A stretch of 64,000 nt of DNA, taken from contig NC_081412.1 of the NCBI RefSeq assembly GCF_030272615.1, forward strand, positions 339,750,870 through 339,814,869, in the 5' to 3' direction. The stretch comes from Cryptomeria japonica. Taxonomy: Eukaryota > Streptophyta > Pinopsida > Cupressales > Cupressaceae. The notes beneath the pieces were generated by a model. That model was not told where the DNA came from, did not search any database, and saw only the letters and a list, made by a program, of their open reading frames with translations. Made by a program: the position numbers and the translations under genes. Positions 34,990 to 46,108 of this stretch are shown piece after piece (within the stretch, counting starts at the first letter, position 1; each line of letters starts with the position of its first letter).

Positions 34990-36345
34990 GATAGGAGAAA
35001 ATGGTTGGATTATTTCATTCAAGATGGGATGCTATTCAAGGGAGTTCAATTGTGCATACCTAAGAGTTCCATGAGAGAGAACCTAATAAAAGAGAAACAT
35101 AGTGGAGGTTTAGCTAGACACTTTGGCATTGACAAAACAGTTGCATTGGTGAGTGCGCAGTACTTTTAGCCCCAGATTCATAAGGATGTTAAGAGATATG
35201 TGCAAAGTTGTAGAGTTTGTCAAGTTGCAAAAGGTAGTAGTTGAAATGTGGGATTGTATAAACCTTTGACAATACTAGTAAGACCTTGGGAGGATATAAC
35301 CATGGATTTTGTACTTGGATTGCCTAAGACACCGAGAGGGAATGATTCTATATTTGTGGTAGTGGATAGATTTTCAAAGATGGCTCATTTCATACTTTGT
35401 AAGAAGATATCAGATGCATTACATGTAGCAGACCTATTTTTCAAGGAAGTGGTCAAATTGCATGGATTACCTAAGAGCATGGTTTCAAACAGAGACACTA
35501 AGTTTGTTGGATATTTTTGGAGAACACTTTGGAAGAAGATGAAGACAGATTTGAAGTTCAGTTCTACTTTTCATCCACACTGATGGACAAACATAAGTTG
35601 TTAATTGGAGTTTGGGAAACTTGTTGAGATGTTTAGTGGGAGATAAAACCAAAAGTTGGGATTTGATCCTTTCACAAGCAGAGTTTGCCTACAAAAATTC
35701 AGTGAATAGGAGTATTGGAAAAACACCTTTTGAGATTGTTACCGGAGTACATCCTAGAGGAATAGCGGAATTGAGAGACATTAGCAGTGAAGACCGAAAG
35801 AGTTTAGAAGCAAAAGATTTTACAGATCACATGGCAGCATTGAATATTCAGGTTAAACATCATTTGGAAGTCATGAACAACAAATATAAAGAGAAGGCAG
35901 ATGAGAAGAGGCGACATAAGGAATTTTAATTTGGCGATGAAGTGATGATATATTTTAGGAAAGAGAGATTCTCAATTGGAACTTATAATAAGTTGCAGAT
36001 GAAGAAATTTGGACCATATAATATTTTGAGAAAGTTCAGTTCTAGAAATGCATATGAAGTGGAGCTACTGGATAGTCTAAGTATTTCACCTATATTCAAC
36101 GTTGCAGATCTTCATGAGTACCATGAACCAGAATTCAGTGAGGACAGTGTTGTAAACCTTGAGAAACAATTTCCTCGGAAGGAACTGGATCAGATTGAAG
36201 AGATTTTGGATAGTAGGATTGGGCGTAGTACCCAAAACAACTAGTACAAAGAATACCTTGTGAAGTGGAAGAGCAGACCAGTTGAAGATTCATCTTAGAT
36301 TTCTCAGGTAGAGGTAGACCGCTTTGGTTTTCCTTTGACCCCAAC
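34990..36345 (+). pseudogene. Plus chromovirus integrase with C-terminal chromodomain
   Basis: The HHCC zinc region (HSGGLARHFGIDKT, then CRVCQVAKG) spans about 35098-35232. The core begins with [11 protein letters not shown] (first Asp, about 35303), and SNRDTKFVG holds the second Asp (about 35490). The catalytic Glu position after DGQT is a TAA (35594-35596). The GPY-type tail KKFGPYNILRK follows at about 36003. A chromodomain comes last: QIEEILDSRIGRST, YKEYLVKWKSRPVEDSS (about 36190-36297), interrupted by two TAG stops. In this group the chromodomain is thought to steer integration to particular chromatin. Its presence defines the element as a chromovirus. Confidence 0.88.
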
Positions 36346-36383
36346 AAAGTGAGAGGCTCACTTTTTCATTAACCTCGGATGTC

Positions 36384-37203
36384 TGATGTAGGAGCATCCC
36401 CGGTTCACAAGAATCTTGCATCAACCAAAAACATTTTCCTTTTTTTTTTGTTTGCATTTTCAGTTTTCTTTTTATGTGTTCCGGTTTTGGCTCACCGGAT
36501 CCTGTGGAGTTGGATTTTACTTGAAGACTTGATCATCCTTCTTGCTTTCAAACTGCATCTCATTTGGATCACTTTCCAGCAAGATATCGCTACCGGTTTC
36601 CATGGCAGTTTCTTGTTACTGGCCTTTGTTACCGGTTGCTTGAGACCTATTCTGGTGATCTGTTGGAACCCATTATGAAGCTTGTGGAGCCTTGAGCGTT
36701 GATCTCGATGTTTCTTGGTATGTGGTCGACCTTCTACATTTTATCCTTTGGGTTTTCCGGAGGAATCTCTTGGCAGAGGCCAACCTTGTTCATTTTGCAC
36801 ATTAGGTCTTATTCGTCGAGTTTTGATTTTTTTTTTGGGCCGACTAGATCCTTTGGATCAATATGTGTGTGTGTGTGTGTGTGCGTGTGTGTGTGTGTGT
36901 AATCATGCTTTAGAATGTAATCAATTAGAATCAATTTAGAATCAATAAGAGTATCAGATAGATAGATTGTTCCTAGAAGATAGATCTTTCGATTCAAGGT
37001 CTTGATTATGAACTATTCTACCAGGTCTGTGTGCCAATATGTTGTAACCCGGTTGTTACCAGTTGTATGTAATCAAATTTCATGCAATAAAACTATCTGT
37101 TTTGCATTGCCTCCATCACATCTCTGTGATTCTGTAGTGTTTACTCTTGTTGACCGGTTCAGACTGATCTCCTTGAGGTCCCTCCTCACCAGTGACTGCT
37201 TTA
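36384..37203 (+). repeat. Plus chromovirus 3' LTR
   Basis: It begins TGATGTAGGAGCATCCCC and ends GTGACTGCTTTA; a sister LTR at 57110 ends GACTGCTTCA. It carries a (TG)n expansion at 36864-36900 where the 5' LTR has a short (TA)n. Confidence 0.85.
36864..36900. repeat. (TG)n microsatellite inside 3' LTR
   Basis: An imperfect run of about 18 TG units with one GC interruption. It is absent from the 5' LTR of the same element. Confidence 0.95.
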
Positions 37204-37208
37204 ATAAG

Positions 37209-39200
37209 ATGCATCAGTTATGGTTAGGATGGAGATATTGAGGTCATCGTCAGTACTCTCCTCTTCATAATCAAGCTCAGGAGATGACCTATCTGTTAGG
37301 TAGAAGTATCCTCAGTATTCAGATCCCAAAGGTTTTGATCCATACCTCTCCTTCAACTCCTTTATCTTCAAAAGTGCCAAGAGAATCCTCTTCGGATTCA
37401 TGTGAAGTTAAATAAACCCATTTGTATTCATGTGAATCCGTCTCAAAATCACTTTGTAAAACTCTATCACTTTATATTATAGGGATGTCTACAGGTGTAA
37501 AAGGTTTGTTGTCAACTACTATAGGTGTTGTATCTAACGGGGTTGCTAGTGTTGCTTGGGCATCTAAGATAGACAAGAGCTATAACCTTGGAGTGATTGA
37601 CTTTTATGCAACATAACCCTTTTTCTTTTTTCTTGCACGTGCGGACTTTGATTGAGAAGTTCTTGCATGACTTGGATTTTCTGATTGTGTAGGTTTGTCT
37701 GCAATGGACATTAGCCTGATTCTAAGAGTGATGGACTTCAAAGTTGTGGTTGCTTTTGTTTGATTGTAAGCTTGATCTTAGAAGAGCTCCCTGAAATAGA
37801 ATTGAATTAGAGTCCTACTTTATCTCTTGGTTTTAACAAGGATTGTAATGGCTCTTTTACACCTTGCTTGTGGGATCCTAATGCACTATGGGCATCATAG
37901 CCCATCTTTTGCATCATGGTAAAACCTTTGCCATACTTCTTTGTAGGGATATTGATTTGTTGTTTACCTTTGTTTGAAGGGTCCATGTAAATCCATCTTG
38001 CCAAGTCTTCATTGATAGTTTCTTGTTCTTGTGATCTTCCTAGGTTGAATCCATCAAGTGTATTAGTATTGTCTACAACAAGTGGCTTGAGTGAAATTTG
38101 TGGTTTTCCATGAGTCCTAGGTGAGAGGGGTAGCTAGCCAACACAAAAAACTTGGCTAATGTTATATTCTCTAGGGCCTACATCCTTTACCTTCATCTTT
38201 AGCTTGTCTTGTTTGGGTGTAGGGATCGATGTACTGGTGAGAGAAGTTGGGTGGATGTAGGATGATGAGGTGGTGGCTTCTTTGTTGCTGGGTACCGTGA
38301 TATCTAGTTGATGCATTTGTTACAAAAGGCAAATGGGTTAGGATCACCAAGGATAGTTATCTCCACTCTGTTGTGTGGAAATTTGATGCACTGATGGTGG
38401 GTGGATGGTACTGCTTGCATGGCATGAATCCATGGTCTTCCCAATAGGAGATTGCATGGAAGAGGGAGGTCTAGAACTTAACAAACCACATCTTTCACTA
38501 CAGGTCCTACCCTTATTAGTAGAGTAACACACCCTTTTGAGGAGCATTATGCATCATCATAGGCCTTGATGGTGATCTTCTTTCTCGCATCAATTGTTCC
38601 TTCTTCATATCCCAATGTTGTTATTAATTGCAAGGTACAAATGTTAAGGACAACTCTATTGTCAATCAAGACTCACTTGATTTTGTATTTTTGTATGAAT
38701 CCCTCAATATGGAGATGGGTGTTATGTGGTTGTTGAATGGATGCATCATCATTCTCGACAAAAGTGAGACATAGTGATGATTTGAGAAGTCCAACCATGG
38801 CTTGAAATTGATCTGTGTTTAGGTTGGATGGAACTGACGCTTCTTGGAGAGCTTGGTGCAAGATAGTTTTATGTGAGGGTGGTAGGCACAAAATCTCTAG
38901 TATGGAAATGAGTGTTGGCGTCTTATCTAATTTCTCCACAAGGTTATATTGTTTGGGCACGTATGTCGCTCTTAATGGCGCTCCTAGTAAGTTTTTGCAG
39001 TGAGGCGATCAACTTTTATGTCACCTCGATCAACGAGGTCTTGTACGATGTCTTTTAATCTATGGCAATTGTTTGTTTTGTGCCCTATTCCTTTGTGAAA
39101 TTCACAATATTCGTTATCTCTCCACCATGGAGGTTTTTAACTTTGTTGGATGTTTGGGTGATTGTTGCAAAGATGTTCTTTAAATGATATCTACGGGATG
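37209..39200 (-). pseudogene. Tat Gag C-terminus, protease and G-patch region
   Basis: Minus strand, high to low: PPWWRDNEYCEFHKGIGHKT and NCHRLKDIVQDLV (about 39130-39020), a Cys/His finger typical of Tat Gag. Next comes the protease region, where the expected Asp-x-Gly is read as IDNRVVLNIC (about 38670), so the active site looks lost. VLDLPLPCNLLLGRPWIHAM then AVPSTHHQCIKF (about 38480-38370) is the conserved retropepsin tail. KYGKGFTMMQKMGYDAHSAL (about 37943-37885) is a G-patch-like motif known after the protease in some plant gypsy elements. An acidic tail SPELDYEEESTDDDLNISIL lies near 37275-37220. Stops are frequent. Copia B cuts the Gag N-terminus at 39201. Confidence 0.75.
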
Positions 39201-40508
39201 TGTTGTCATTGATGTCAACATATTTATATGTATGTGACTATGGTGCAATGGAGTTCAGCTAGTTGGTTTGTTCAACATATTGATGATCAGTGTTTGTGGA
39301 TTAAAGTGTTTTTAGATGGTTGTGTGTAGATGGTTCAGTGCAATTTTCAAAGGTCCACATGAAGATTTGAGTGAGTTATGATTATTTGTGATGTGGCCAG
39401 TTTTTTATGTTTAGTGATGTCAAAGTGTTTAGTATTTTGATCTGCATTGCTCCGCATTATAATATCTTGATTTGTAGATTCGGAGAAGTGTTTGGGACGT
39501 TCATGTGTGTCTTCAATTTAGGTGGTTCATGATTTGGAGCTCCACAAGTGAATTTTTCAGGTTGGAAGTCGGTTCAATTAGTGTTCTTGAAGTTTGGTAT
39601 GGTTGATAATTCTAGTAATTTGAGTTGGTGCATATGTTGCAGTGGTAATTCATGATGCTTGTGGATGTTTTTGGATCATGTTTTATTCATGTTGGTGGTC
39701 CACATTGATCATTGAGCATGTTATTGATGATTTTCTTTGATCTGGTGGTGTTCTTCATGTTCTTGGCTGATATGATGCTTGTAGTGTGTTGTAGATGTTC
39801 GATGCATAATTCTTGGAGGTGTTTCATATTTGAGGTGTGTGATATGGGTCTGTGCTATGTCTTAGCCGACATTTCTTGGCCCGCATTTGATTTTGTAGTG
39901 TGTATGGTTATATTTTTGTAATTAGGTGCAGTGTGTTGAGCCGACCTTGTTGATCCTTTCAAGGTTGATGTCATATATATATAAATGTCATATCTTTGTA
40001 ATTGAAAGTGTCATGGATGAATGTATGTGCAAATAATGTACTGATCTTTCAGAGACAGAGAAGTAGAGTGAAGAGAAGTTTTTTATGTGCTTAACCAGAA
40101 CTGTAACCAAGCATTAGAAGATGATATTTCTTGAGTTCATGATCTTTCAGATGTAATTCGAATGTGTTTGTAAGATAGTGAGTCTTCCCTGGGTTGTAGC
40201 CCTTTGTTGTTTTTGAGCAGTGAGCTCTAGGCAATGTGTTATAAATGCATGTGCATTCCCCATTGTAATATTTTATATACTTCTAATAGAGTATGATCAT
40301 ATTGTGGGTAGGTTCCCACCATGGATTTTCCCTTGATCGGGTTTCCACGTCAAAAATCTTAGTGTTATGTGTGTTCTTGATGTGTTATTGATTAATGCTT
40401 TCATGCTTAATAATTAGATCAAAGATTAAGTTTAATTTGTGTAAGTTTGTGAAACAACTTATTCACCCCCCCCTCAGTTGTCTGCCTGGAATTAGTCCTA
40501 TTTCATCA
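39201..40508 (+). repeat. Copia B 5' LTR
   Basis: 1308 bp, from TGTTGTCATTGATGTC to CCTATTTCATCA. It contains a TATATATATAAATG box near 39975 and the ATTCACCCCCCCCTCAG block near its 3' end. The 5' end sits in the Tat Gag region. Confidence 0.78.
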
Positions 40509-40510
40509 AT

Positions 40511-40521
40511 TAGTATTAGAG
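40511..40521 (+). other. Degenerate primer binding site
   Basis: TAGTATTAGAG, compared with TGGTATCAGAG, follows the LTR end by two bases. Confidence 0.65.
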
Positions 40522-40564
40522 TAGGTTCCTCCGAAGAAGCTTAACTGCTTGAGGTGATCTGGGA

Positions 40565-41490
40565 TGGTGTCCTACAAGAAGGACAACCCGAGATTTTATG
40601 GAACTAATTACACTCTTTGGAAGAACCAGATGGAATTTCATCTAGGATGGATTGGCGAATCTTATTGGACTATTACAAAGAAAAAATATAATGTTCCTAC
40701 CAATGGACCTTAAACTCTGGATGAGATGAAAGAAGATGAATGTAATAGATAAGGAAGAATTGTTGAGTTCCTTGATAGATTCTGAAATGACATGTTCTGG
40801 AAAAAGCTCAAAACCTTATATGAAAGAGACAACTATGTGAAGTTTGCTAAATTGCAAAGCTTGAAGGGAAAATATGAGATGTTGAGGATGGGAGAAGATG
40901 AGAATATTACCCCTTTTAATGCCGGTGGAAAGTTGTAGAAGGTGAATGAATTAGTCTACAATATCATATGTGTCGGTGGAAAGTTGGAAGAATCAAAGAT
41001 TGTTGCTAAAGTGCTCAGATCCTTACTTGCATCTTACAAACATAAAGTTGCTTCCATTGAGGAGATCTGGACCATGACAGATGTGACCAAAGACATGTTG
41101 ATTGGTAAGTTATCAACCTTTGAATTAAGTGAATTTGATGAGTCCCTTCCTAAGGTATAATCTGCATTCAAAGCCACTATTTCTAGAAAGGATAAGTAGA
41201 GATATGATTGGGGAGAAAGTTCATCAAGAAGGATGTCAATATATGAAAAAGAGATGAAGTAAATTGAAGAAGAGCGAGAGATTGAGGAGCTTAAAGAACT
41301 GATTGTCAGAAGGTTGCCTAAAGGAGTCGGTAAGTATAAAGGAAAGTTGCCTCTTAAATATTTTTCATGTAATAACATAGGATATTTTGCCTCAAGGTGT
41401 CCGAAAAGAGTTTTTAGGAAAAATTTCAAGCCTAAATTTTAGAAGAGGTGTTATTATGCTACTGATGAAGGTTTAATATATGATGAATCA
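40565..41490 (+). pseudogene. Copia B Gag
   Basis: UBN2-type Gag: DNPRFYGTNYTLWKNQMEFH at about 40582, KLKTLYERDNYVKFAKLQSL, KYEMLRMGEDENITPF, KVLRSLLASYKHKVASIEE and MLIGKLSTFELSEFDE. A zinc-knuckle remnant KYFSCNNIGYFASRC (about 41356-41400) has the first Cys changed to Tyr and the His changed to Tyr. At least five in-frame stops are present. It is unlike copia A and C Gag in sequence, so it is a different family. Confidence 0.75.
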
Positions 41491-43897
41491 AAAAACAAGG
41501 TCCTAAGACCACGATGCCAATCAAAATTGTGTTTTGATGCCCATGGCTCCGAAATCGGGACTCGCACCCTGAAAGATCGTTGTGCCTCCAAACCCTTTTT
41601 TTTATGCTCCAAAACTGATGTTTTGTAGGCACAAGCTCCTAAAACGAGATCCTAAGAGCATAGTGCTAGTCAAAATCGTGTTTTGATGCCTCTGGCTCCA
41701 GAATCAAAACTCGAGACTCGAAAGCTCGTTGTTCCTCCAAACCCCAATTTTGAGGCTCTGACACAAGGGCTTTTGAGGCACAAGCTCCGAAACGAGGTCC
41801 TAAGAGCACGATGCCACTCAAAATCACGTTTTGATGCCCATGGCTCTAGAATCGGGACTCCCACCCTTAATGCTCGTTGTGCCTCCAAACTTCGATTTTG
41901 AGTTTATGAAACCGAGGCTTTCAAGGGACGAGCTCCGAAATGACGTTCTAAGAGTATGATACCAGTGAAAATTGTGTTTTGACGCTCGCGGCTCCGAAAT
42001 CAGAATTCGCACCTCGAAAGCTCATTGTGCCTCCAAACCCTGATTTTAACGCTTCGAAACCAATGCTTTCTAGGCACAAGCTCAGAAACGAGGTCTTAAG
42101 AGCACGAAGCCAATCAAAATTGGATTTCGTTGCCTGTAGCTCTGAAATCAGGACAAGCATGCCGAAAGTTCATTGTTCCCTCAAACCCTAATTTTGACGC
42201 TCCAAAACTGGTTCTTTTGAGGCACAAAATCCTAAAGGAGGTCCTAAGAGCACGATGCCAGTCAAAATCGTGTTTTGTTGCCTTTGACTCTCAAATTGAA
42301 GCTCGCACCCCGAAAGCTCGTAGTGCCTCCAAATCCTGATTCTGACATTCCAAAACTGGGTTTTTTGAGGCACAAGCTCAAAAATGAGGTCCTAAGAATA
42401 GGATACCCAATCAAAATCGCATTTTGACACCCGCGGTTTCCGAATCGGGATTCGCACCACAAAAGCTAGTTGTGTCTCCAAACTCCAATTTGACGCTCCA
42501 AAACTGCACGTTTTGACGCCCTTGGCTTTGGAATCGAAACTCATGCCCCAAAAAACTCGTTATTCCTCCAAACCCCAATTTTGATGCTTTGAATCAAGGT
42601 TCTAAGAGCACTATGCTAGTTAAAATTGTGTTCTGATGCTTGTAGCTTCAGAATCAGGACTCGCACACCGAAAGATTGTTGTGCCCTCAAACCCTAATTT
42701 GACGCTGTGAAACCGGGGTTTTCGACACACAAGCTCCAAAACGAGGTCCTAAGAGAACGATACTAGTGAAAATCGTGTTTTGTCTCTTGTTGCTCTAGAA
42801 TCGGGACTCATGCCACAAAAGCTTGTTGTGCCTCCAAACCCCAATTTTGATGCGCCGAAACTAGGGCTCTCGAGGCAAAGCTCCAGAATCAAAGCTCGCA
42901 CCCCAAAAGCTTGTTGTGCCGCCAAACCAAAATTTTGTCACTTCGAAACCGATGCTTTTGAGTAACAAGCTTTGAAATGAGGTCCTAAGAGCATGATGCT
43001 ATTCAAAATCGTGTTTTGAAGACCGAGGCTTCGGAATTGCGATTGTCACCCCGAAAACTTGTTGTGCTTCCAATCCTTGATTTTGAGACTCCAAAACCTG
43101 GGCTTTCAAGGCACAAGCTCCGTAATGAGGTCCTAAGAGCATGATGCCAGTCAAAATCCTGTTTTGACGCCCATGGCTTCGGAATCGGAGCTCGCATCCC
43201 AAAAGATCGTTGTGGGTCCAAACCCCGATTTTGATGCTTTGAAACGAAACTTTCAAGGGACAAGCTAAGAAATGAGGTACTAAGAGCATGATGCAGGTCA
43301 AAAACATGTTTTGATTCCTGTGGATCTACAATTGGGACTCACGCCCTGAAAGATTGTTGTGCCCTCAAACCTTGATTTTGACGCTTCAAAACTAAGGCTT
43401 TTGAGGCACAAGCTCTGAAACAAGGTCCTAAGAGCACGATGCTAGTAAAAATCGTGTTTTGATGCTCGTGGCTCCAGAATCAAAACTCACACCCCGGAAG
43501 CTCATTGTGCCTCCAAACCTCGATTTTGATGCTTCGAAACTAGGGCTTTCGAGGCACAAGCTCTGAAACAAGGTCCGAAGACCATGATGCCAGTGAAAAT
43601 TGCATTTTAATGCTCGTGGCTCCGAAATCGGGACTCAGACCCTGAAAGATCATTGTGCCTCAAAACCCTATTTTTAAGCTCCAAAACTGATGTTTTCTAG
43701 GCACAAGCTCCTAAAATCGGGTCCTAAGAGCACAATGCTAGTAAAAATCACATTTTGATACTTGTGGCTCCGAAATTGAAAATCGAGCCTCGAAAGCTCA
43801 TTGTTACTCCAAACCCCGATTTTATGGCTCCAAAATAGGGGATTTTGAGGCACAAGCTCTAAAACGAGGTCCTAAGAGCACGATGCCAGTCAAAATC
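41491..43897 (+). repeat. 148-bp tandem satellite array, about 16 units
   Basis: The marker GGTCCTAAG (with variants) starts at 41499, 41648, 41796, 41944, 42092, 42240, 42388, 42598, 42745, 42981, 43129, 43276, 43424, 43572, 43720 and 43868. Most intervals are 147-149 bp. Two are longer (210 and 236), where units are partly deleted or duplicated. Each unit contains GCACGATGCCAGTCAAAATC then GTGTTTTGA, with a CACGAT/ATCGTG stem, and blocks CTCGTTGTGCCTCCAAACCC and GAGGCACAAGCTCCGAAACG. Units diverge moderately. Open frames on both strands arise because the unit has few stops. The period is not a multiple of three and no protein is implied. Confidence 0.95.
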
Positions 43898-43902
43898 ATA
43901 GA

Positions 43903-44819
43903 GCAATAAACAAGATCATAGTGAAATACTGGTTTCATTTGCCTAGGATGGATGACATAATGGATTTTTTGAGTGGAGCAAAATACTTTACAAAGATAAA
44001 TTTGAAGAGTGGATATCATCATATCAGGATCAAAGAAGGTGATGAGTTGAAGACAACATTTAAGATAAATGAAGGACCATATGAATGGCTGGTGATGCCT
44101 TTGGGATTGACTAATGCACTGAGTACTTTCATGAGGCCGATGAATGAGGCATTGAAGAAATTCTTTGGTAAGTTTGTTATTGTGTATTTGGATGACAAAA
44201 AGATTTTTTAGTAAGACAAAAAAGGAGCATTTGTTGCAATTAAGACAAGTTTTGTAGAGGAGGAGAGAAGAGAAGTTGTTGATCAATATTAAGAAGGGTA
44301 CTATCATGAAGGATGAGTTAGTCTATTTGGGATTTGTGATATCTGAGGATGATTTGAAGATGGACCCTAAGAAAGTGAAAGCAATTGTTGAGTGGCCTAC
44401 ACCGAAAAGAATCAGAGAGGTAAGATCATTTCATGGATTGGCTAGTTTTTACTTTAAGTTTATCAAAAAATTTAGTTCAGTTTGTAACCCTATGATTAAG
44501 ACCATGAGAGGAGATCGAAAGGAATTCAAGTGGACCACCGGAGCAAACAAAAGTTTTGAATTATTGAAATAGAAAGTGTCTAAGCAGCCTATGTTAGCTT
44601 TACCGGATTTCAATAAAGTATTTCAAGTGGATTGTGATGCAAGTGGAAAAACAATAGGAGCAGTCTTGAGTCACGAAGGGAGAGCAATAGCTTATTTCAG
44701 TGAGAAATTGAATGATGCCCGAAGGAGATATTTAGTGTATGATCGGGAGTTTTATGCCAGAGTTCAAGCCTTGAAGAAGTGGAGACATTTCTTACTGCCA
44801 AAGGATTTTGTGTTGTATA
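43903..44819 (+). pseudogene. Chromovirus RT/RNase H fragment
   Basis: This is the same family as 30969-37203. It starts inside RT ([51 protein letters not shown], then [10 protein letters not shown] with YLDD intact). It continues through a connection with a stop at about 44570 into RNase H ([36 protein letters not shown]). Both ends are abrupt: satellite on the left, a TG-starting LTR at 44820 on the right. Confidence 0.88.
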
Positions 44820-46090
44820 TGTCGGGTCTCAAATCAAAAGATTGGATAGGTTCTAAAGAAATGCCAACTCCTATGATCAAACCCTCCAATTGACTTGGCC
44901 AACTTATAGAGTGAACCTATTTGGTTACTAACTCTCTCACTTTAGGCTTTGCAGGACCTAGGCGGGTATACCTACTCACTAGTTGTTCCTTCAACCAATG
45001 CTTTTTATAGCAGATTTAGTGTCTTAATCTGATATCTCCTAGTCTAAGAATGGCATAAGTTTCTTAAACAGACTAATTTCATATGTGTGTATTGATCTAT
45101 GTATCTTACTAAAGTATATATGTTACACTTTGGCTAAATTACCTACTATACCTACTCTACTAATCCTAATGCTTAAAAGTAAAGGGTAACTGGTATGGTT
45201 AAAGGGTTTGTTTACAAATGATTAGTGCCTTTCCTCTTATTTGGGCTATAGAGTCTTATATTTTGTCAGGACTTATTGTGTAAACTTATGAGACGGTTTT
45301 TAAACCCACCCCCTCTCAACGAGTCTGTCAGTTACTATTTCTTATGAGCTCTACTTCAATGTCTATATTGTAAACCGCTTGAATGAATTTAACCCTAACT
45401 TTAAGAGACCATCCAAGGAAGAAATACATGGAACAATTACAATTCACAAGTAAATCTTTTTTGTTCCAAATCTCCAATATGAAACACAAAATTTCACTGG
45501 AAGAACACAAATAACCTTATCTCCTTTAGATAATATCACAAGCAACTGCCTTCTAAAAATATGTTAACTCTCAACACATATGAGAAAGAAAATGCAATTG
45601 GTTATTTTTGATAAAAAGTTTAAAAGTACAAAATTGCCTCCGCCTCTTGTATCTCTGTTCTCCCCTCTTTACATTTTACATCACACATATATATGTGGTT
45701 GAATGGTTTTGATACCCCTTTGGGTGAAAATACACCCCACTTTTAAATAAAAATAATTCCAAATCCCGAAATTGCCTTAGTTTATGTAATTAATTGTCAC
45801 TTTACAAGTTGTTTAGGCATATTAGAGGTGTTTTAAGGCTATTTTATGGGTATATAATGGATAAATGGTCTTTAAATGATGTAAATACCCCCTTTGGTGC
45901 TTCACAATCCATTTTTTATGCCCATTATTGTGTTTATGTTATGGTTTCATATTGTGCATCAAATATAAAACATATTACTTGTACCTATTCAATATATATA
46001 TGTGTGTGTGTCTCTATATATATAGAATTTTTCTTGTTCCTTGTCTTGGAATCTGGAATTCTAAAAATTGCAAAATTTAGGGTTCCAACA
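44820..46090 (+). repeat. LTR inserted into chromovirus fragment
   Basis: It begins TGTCGGGTCTC exactly where the RNase H frame breaks and ends GGGTTCCAACA, followed by a primer-site-like sequence. Length is 1271 bp. A TATA-rich stretch lies near 45990-46025. I see no open frame of note. Confidence 0.55.
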
Positions 46091-46091
46091 G

Positions 46092-46108
46092 TGGCTCTGT
46101 CTGGGGAT
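46092..46108 (+). other. Primer-site-like sequence, tRNA-Arg type
   Basis: TGGCTCTGTCTGGGGAT follows the LTR end CCAACA by one base. Ogre/Tat elements often have TGGCGACTCTGCTGGGGA-like sites complementary to tRNA-Arg. This is a degenerate match with a 2-3 base gap. Confidence 0.5.

Larger units (their letters stand above)
30969..37203 (+). mobile_element. Chromovirus (Ty3/gypsy), plus strand, nested in Tat element
   Basis: 5' LTR, Gag, zinc knuckle, protease, RT, RNase H, integrase, chromodomain and 3' LTR all occur in order. Flanks are ATAGG (30964-30968) and ATAAG (37204-37208), a 4/5 target duplication. The Tat linker frame continues sensibly across the site when the element is removed. 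The primer site region after the 5' LTR is partly deleted. Stops and shifts break every gene, including a stop at the integrase catalytic Glu position. Confidence 0.88.
16750..39200 (-). mobile_element. Tat-lineage Ty3/gypsy element with antisense PMD gene
   Basis: Reading the minus strand from high to low coordinates: Gag zinc finger (39130-39000), protease (about 38700-38440), G-patch motif (about 37940), acidic linker, RT (30430-29640), RNase H 1, RNase H 2 (split at 29017/24412), integrase (about 23760-22890), a long spacer with a plus-strand PMD gene (18640-20292), polypurine tract (18073-18061) and 3' LTR (from 18060 down). RT before integrase, the second (archaeal-like) RNase H and the extra antisense gene point to the Tat lineage. 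The 5' LTR and Gag N-terminus are cut off by copia B at 39201. Two chromoviruses are nested inside. The coding parts are heavily mutated. Confidence 0.78.
39201..41490 (+). mobile_element. Ty1/copia element B, 5' end only
   Basis: 5' LTR, a degenerate tRNA-Met primer site and Gag are present, then the sequence changes abruptly to a 148-bp satellite at about 41491. No pol and no 3' LTR are in the window. Confidence 0.78.

Noticed and set aside
39201-40508. Copia B LTR as the lost 5' LTR of the Tat element
   Set aside because: It is on the plus strand with a tRNA-Met-type primer site and copia Gag, and does not resemble the Tat LTR start TGTAGACAC.
41683-43307. Many overlapping frames on both strands of the satellite array
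   Set aside because: The 148-bp unit is stop-poor and not a multiple of three, so frames cannot persist between units; no conserved start or domain.
41491-43897. CRISPR-like regular spacing
   Set aside because: The whole 148-bp unit is repeated, not short repeats with unique spacers, and the context is a plant genome.
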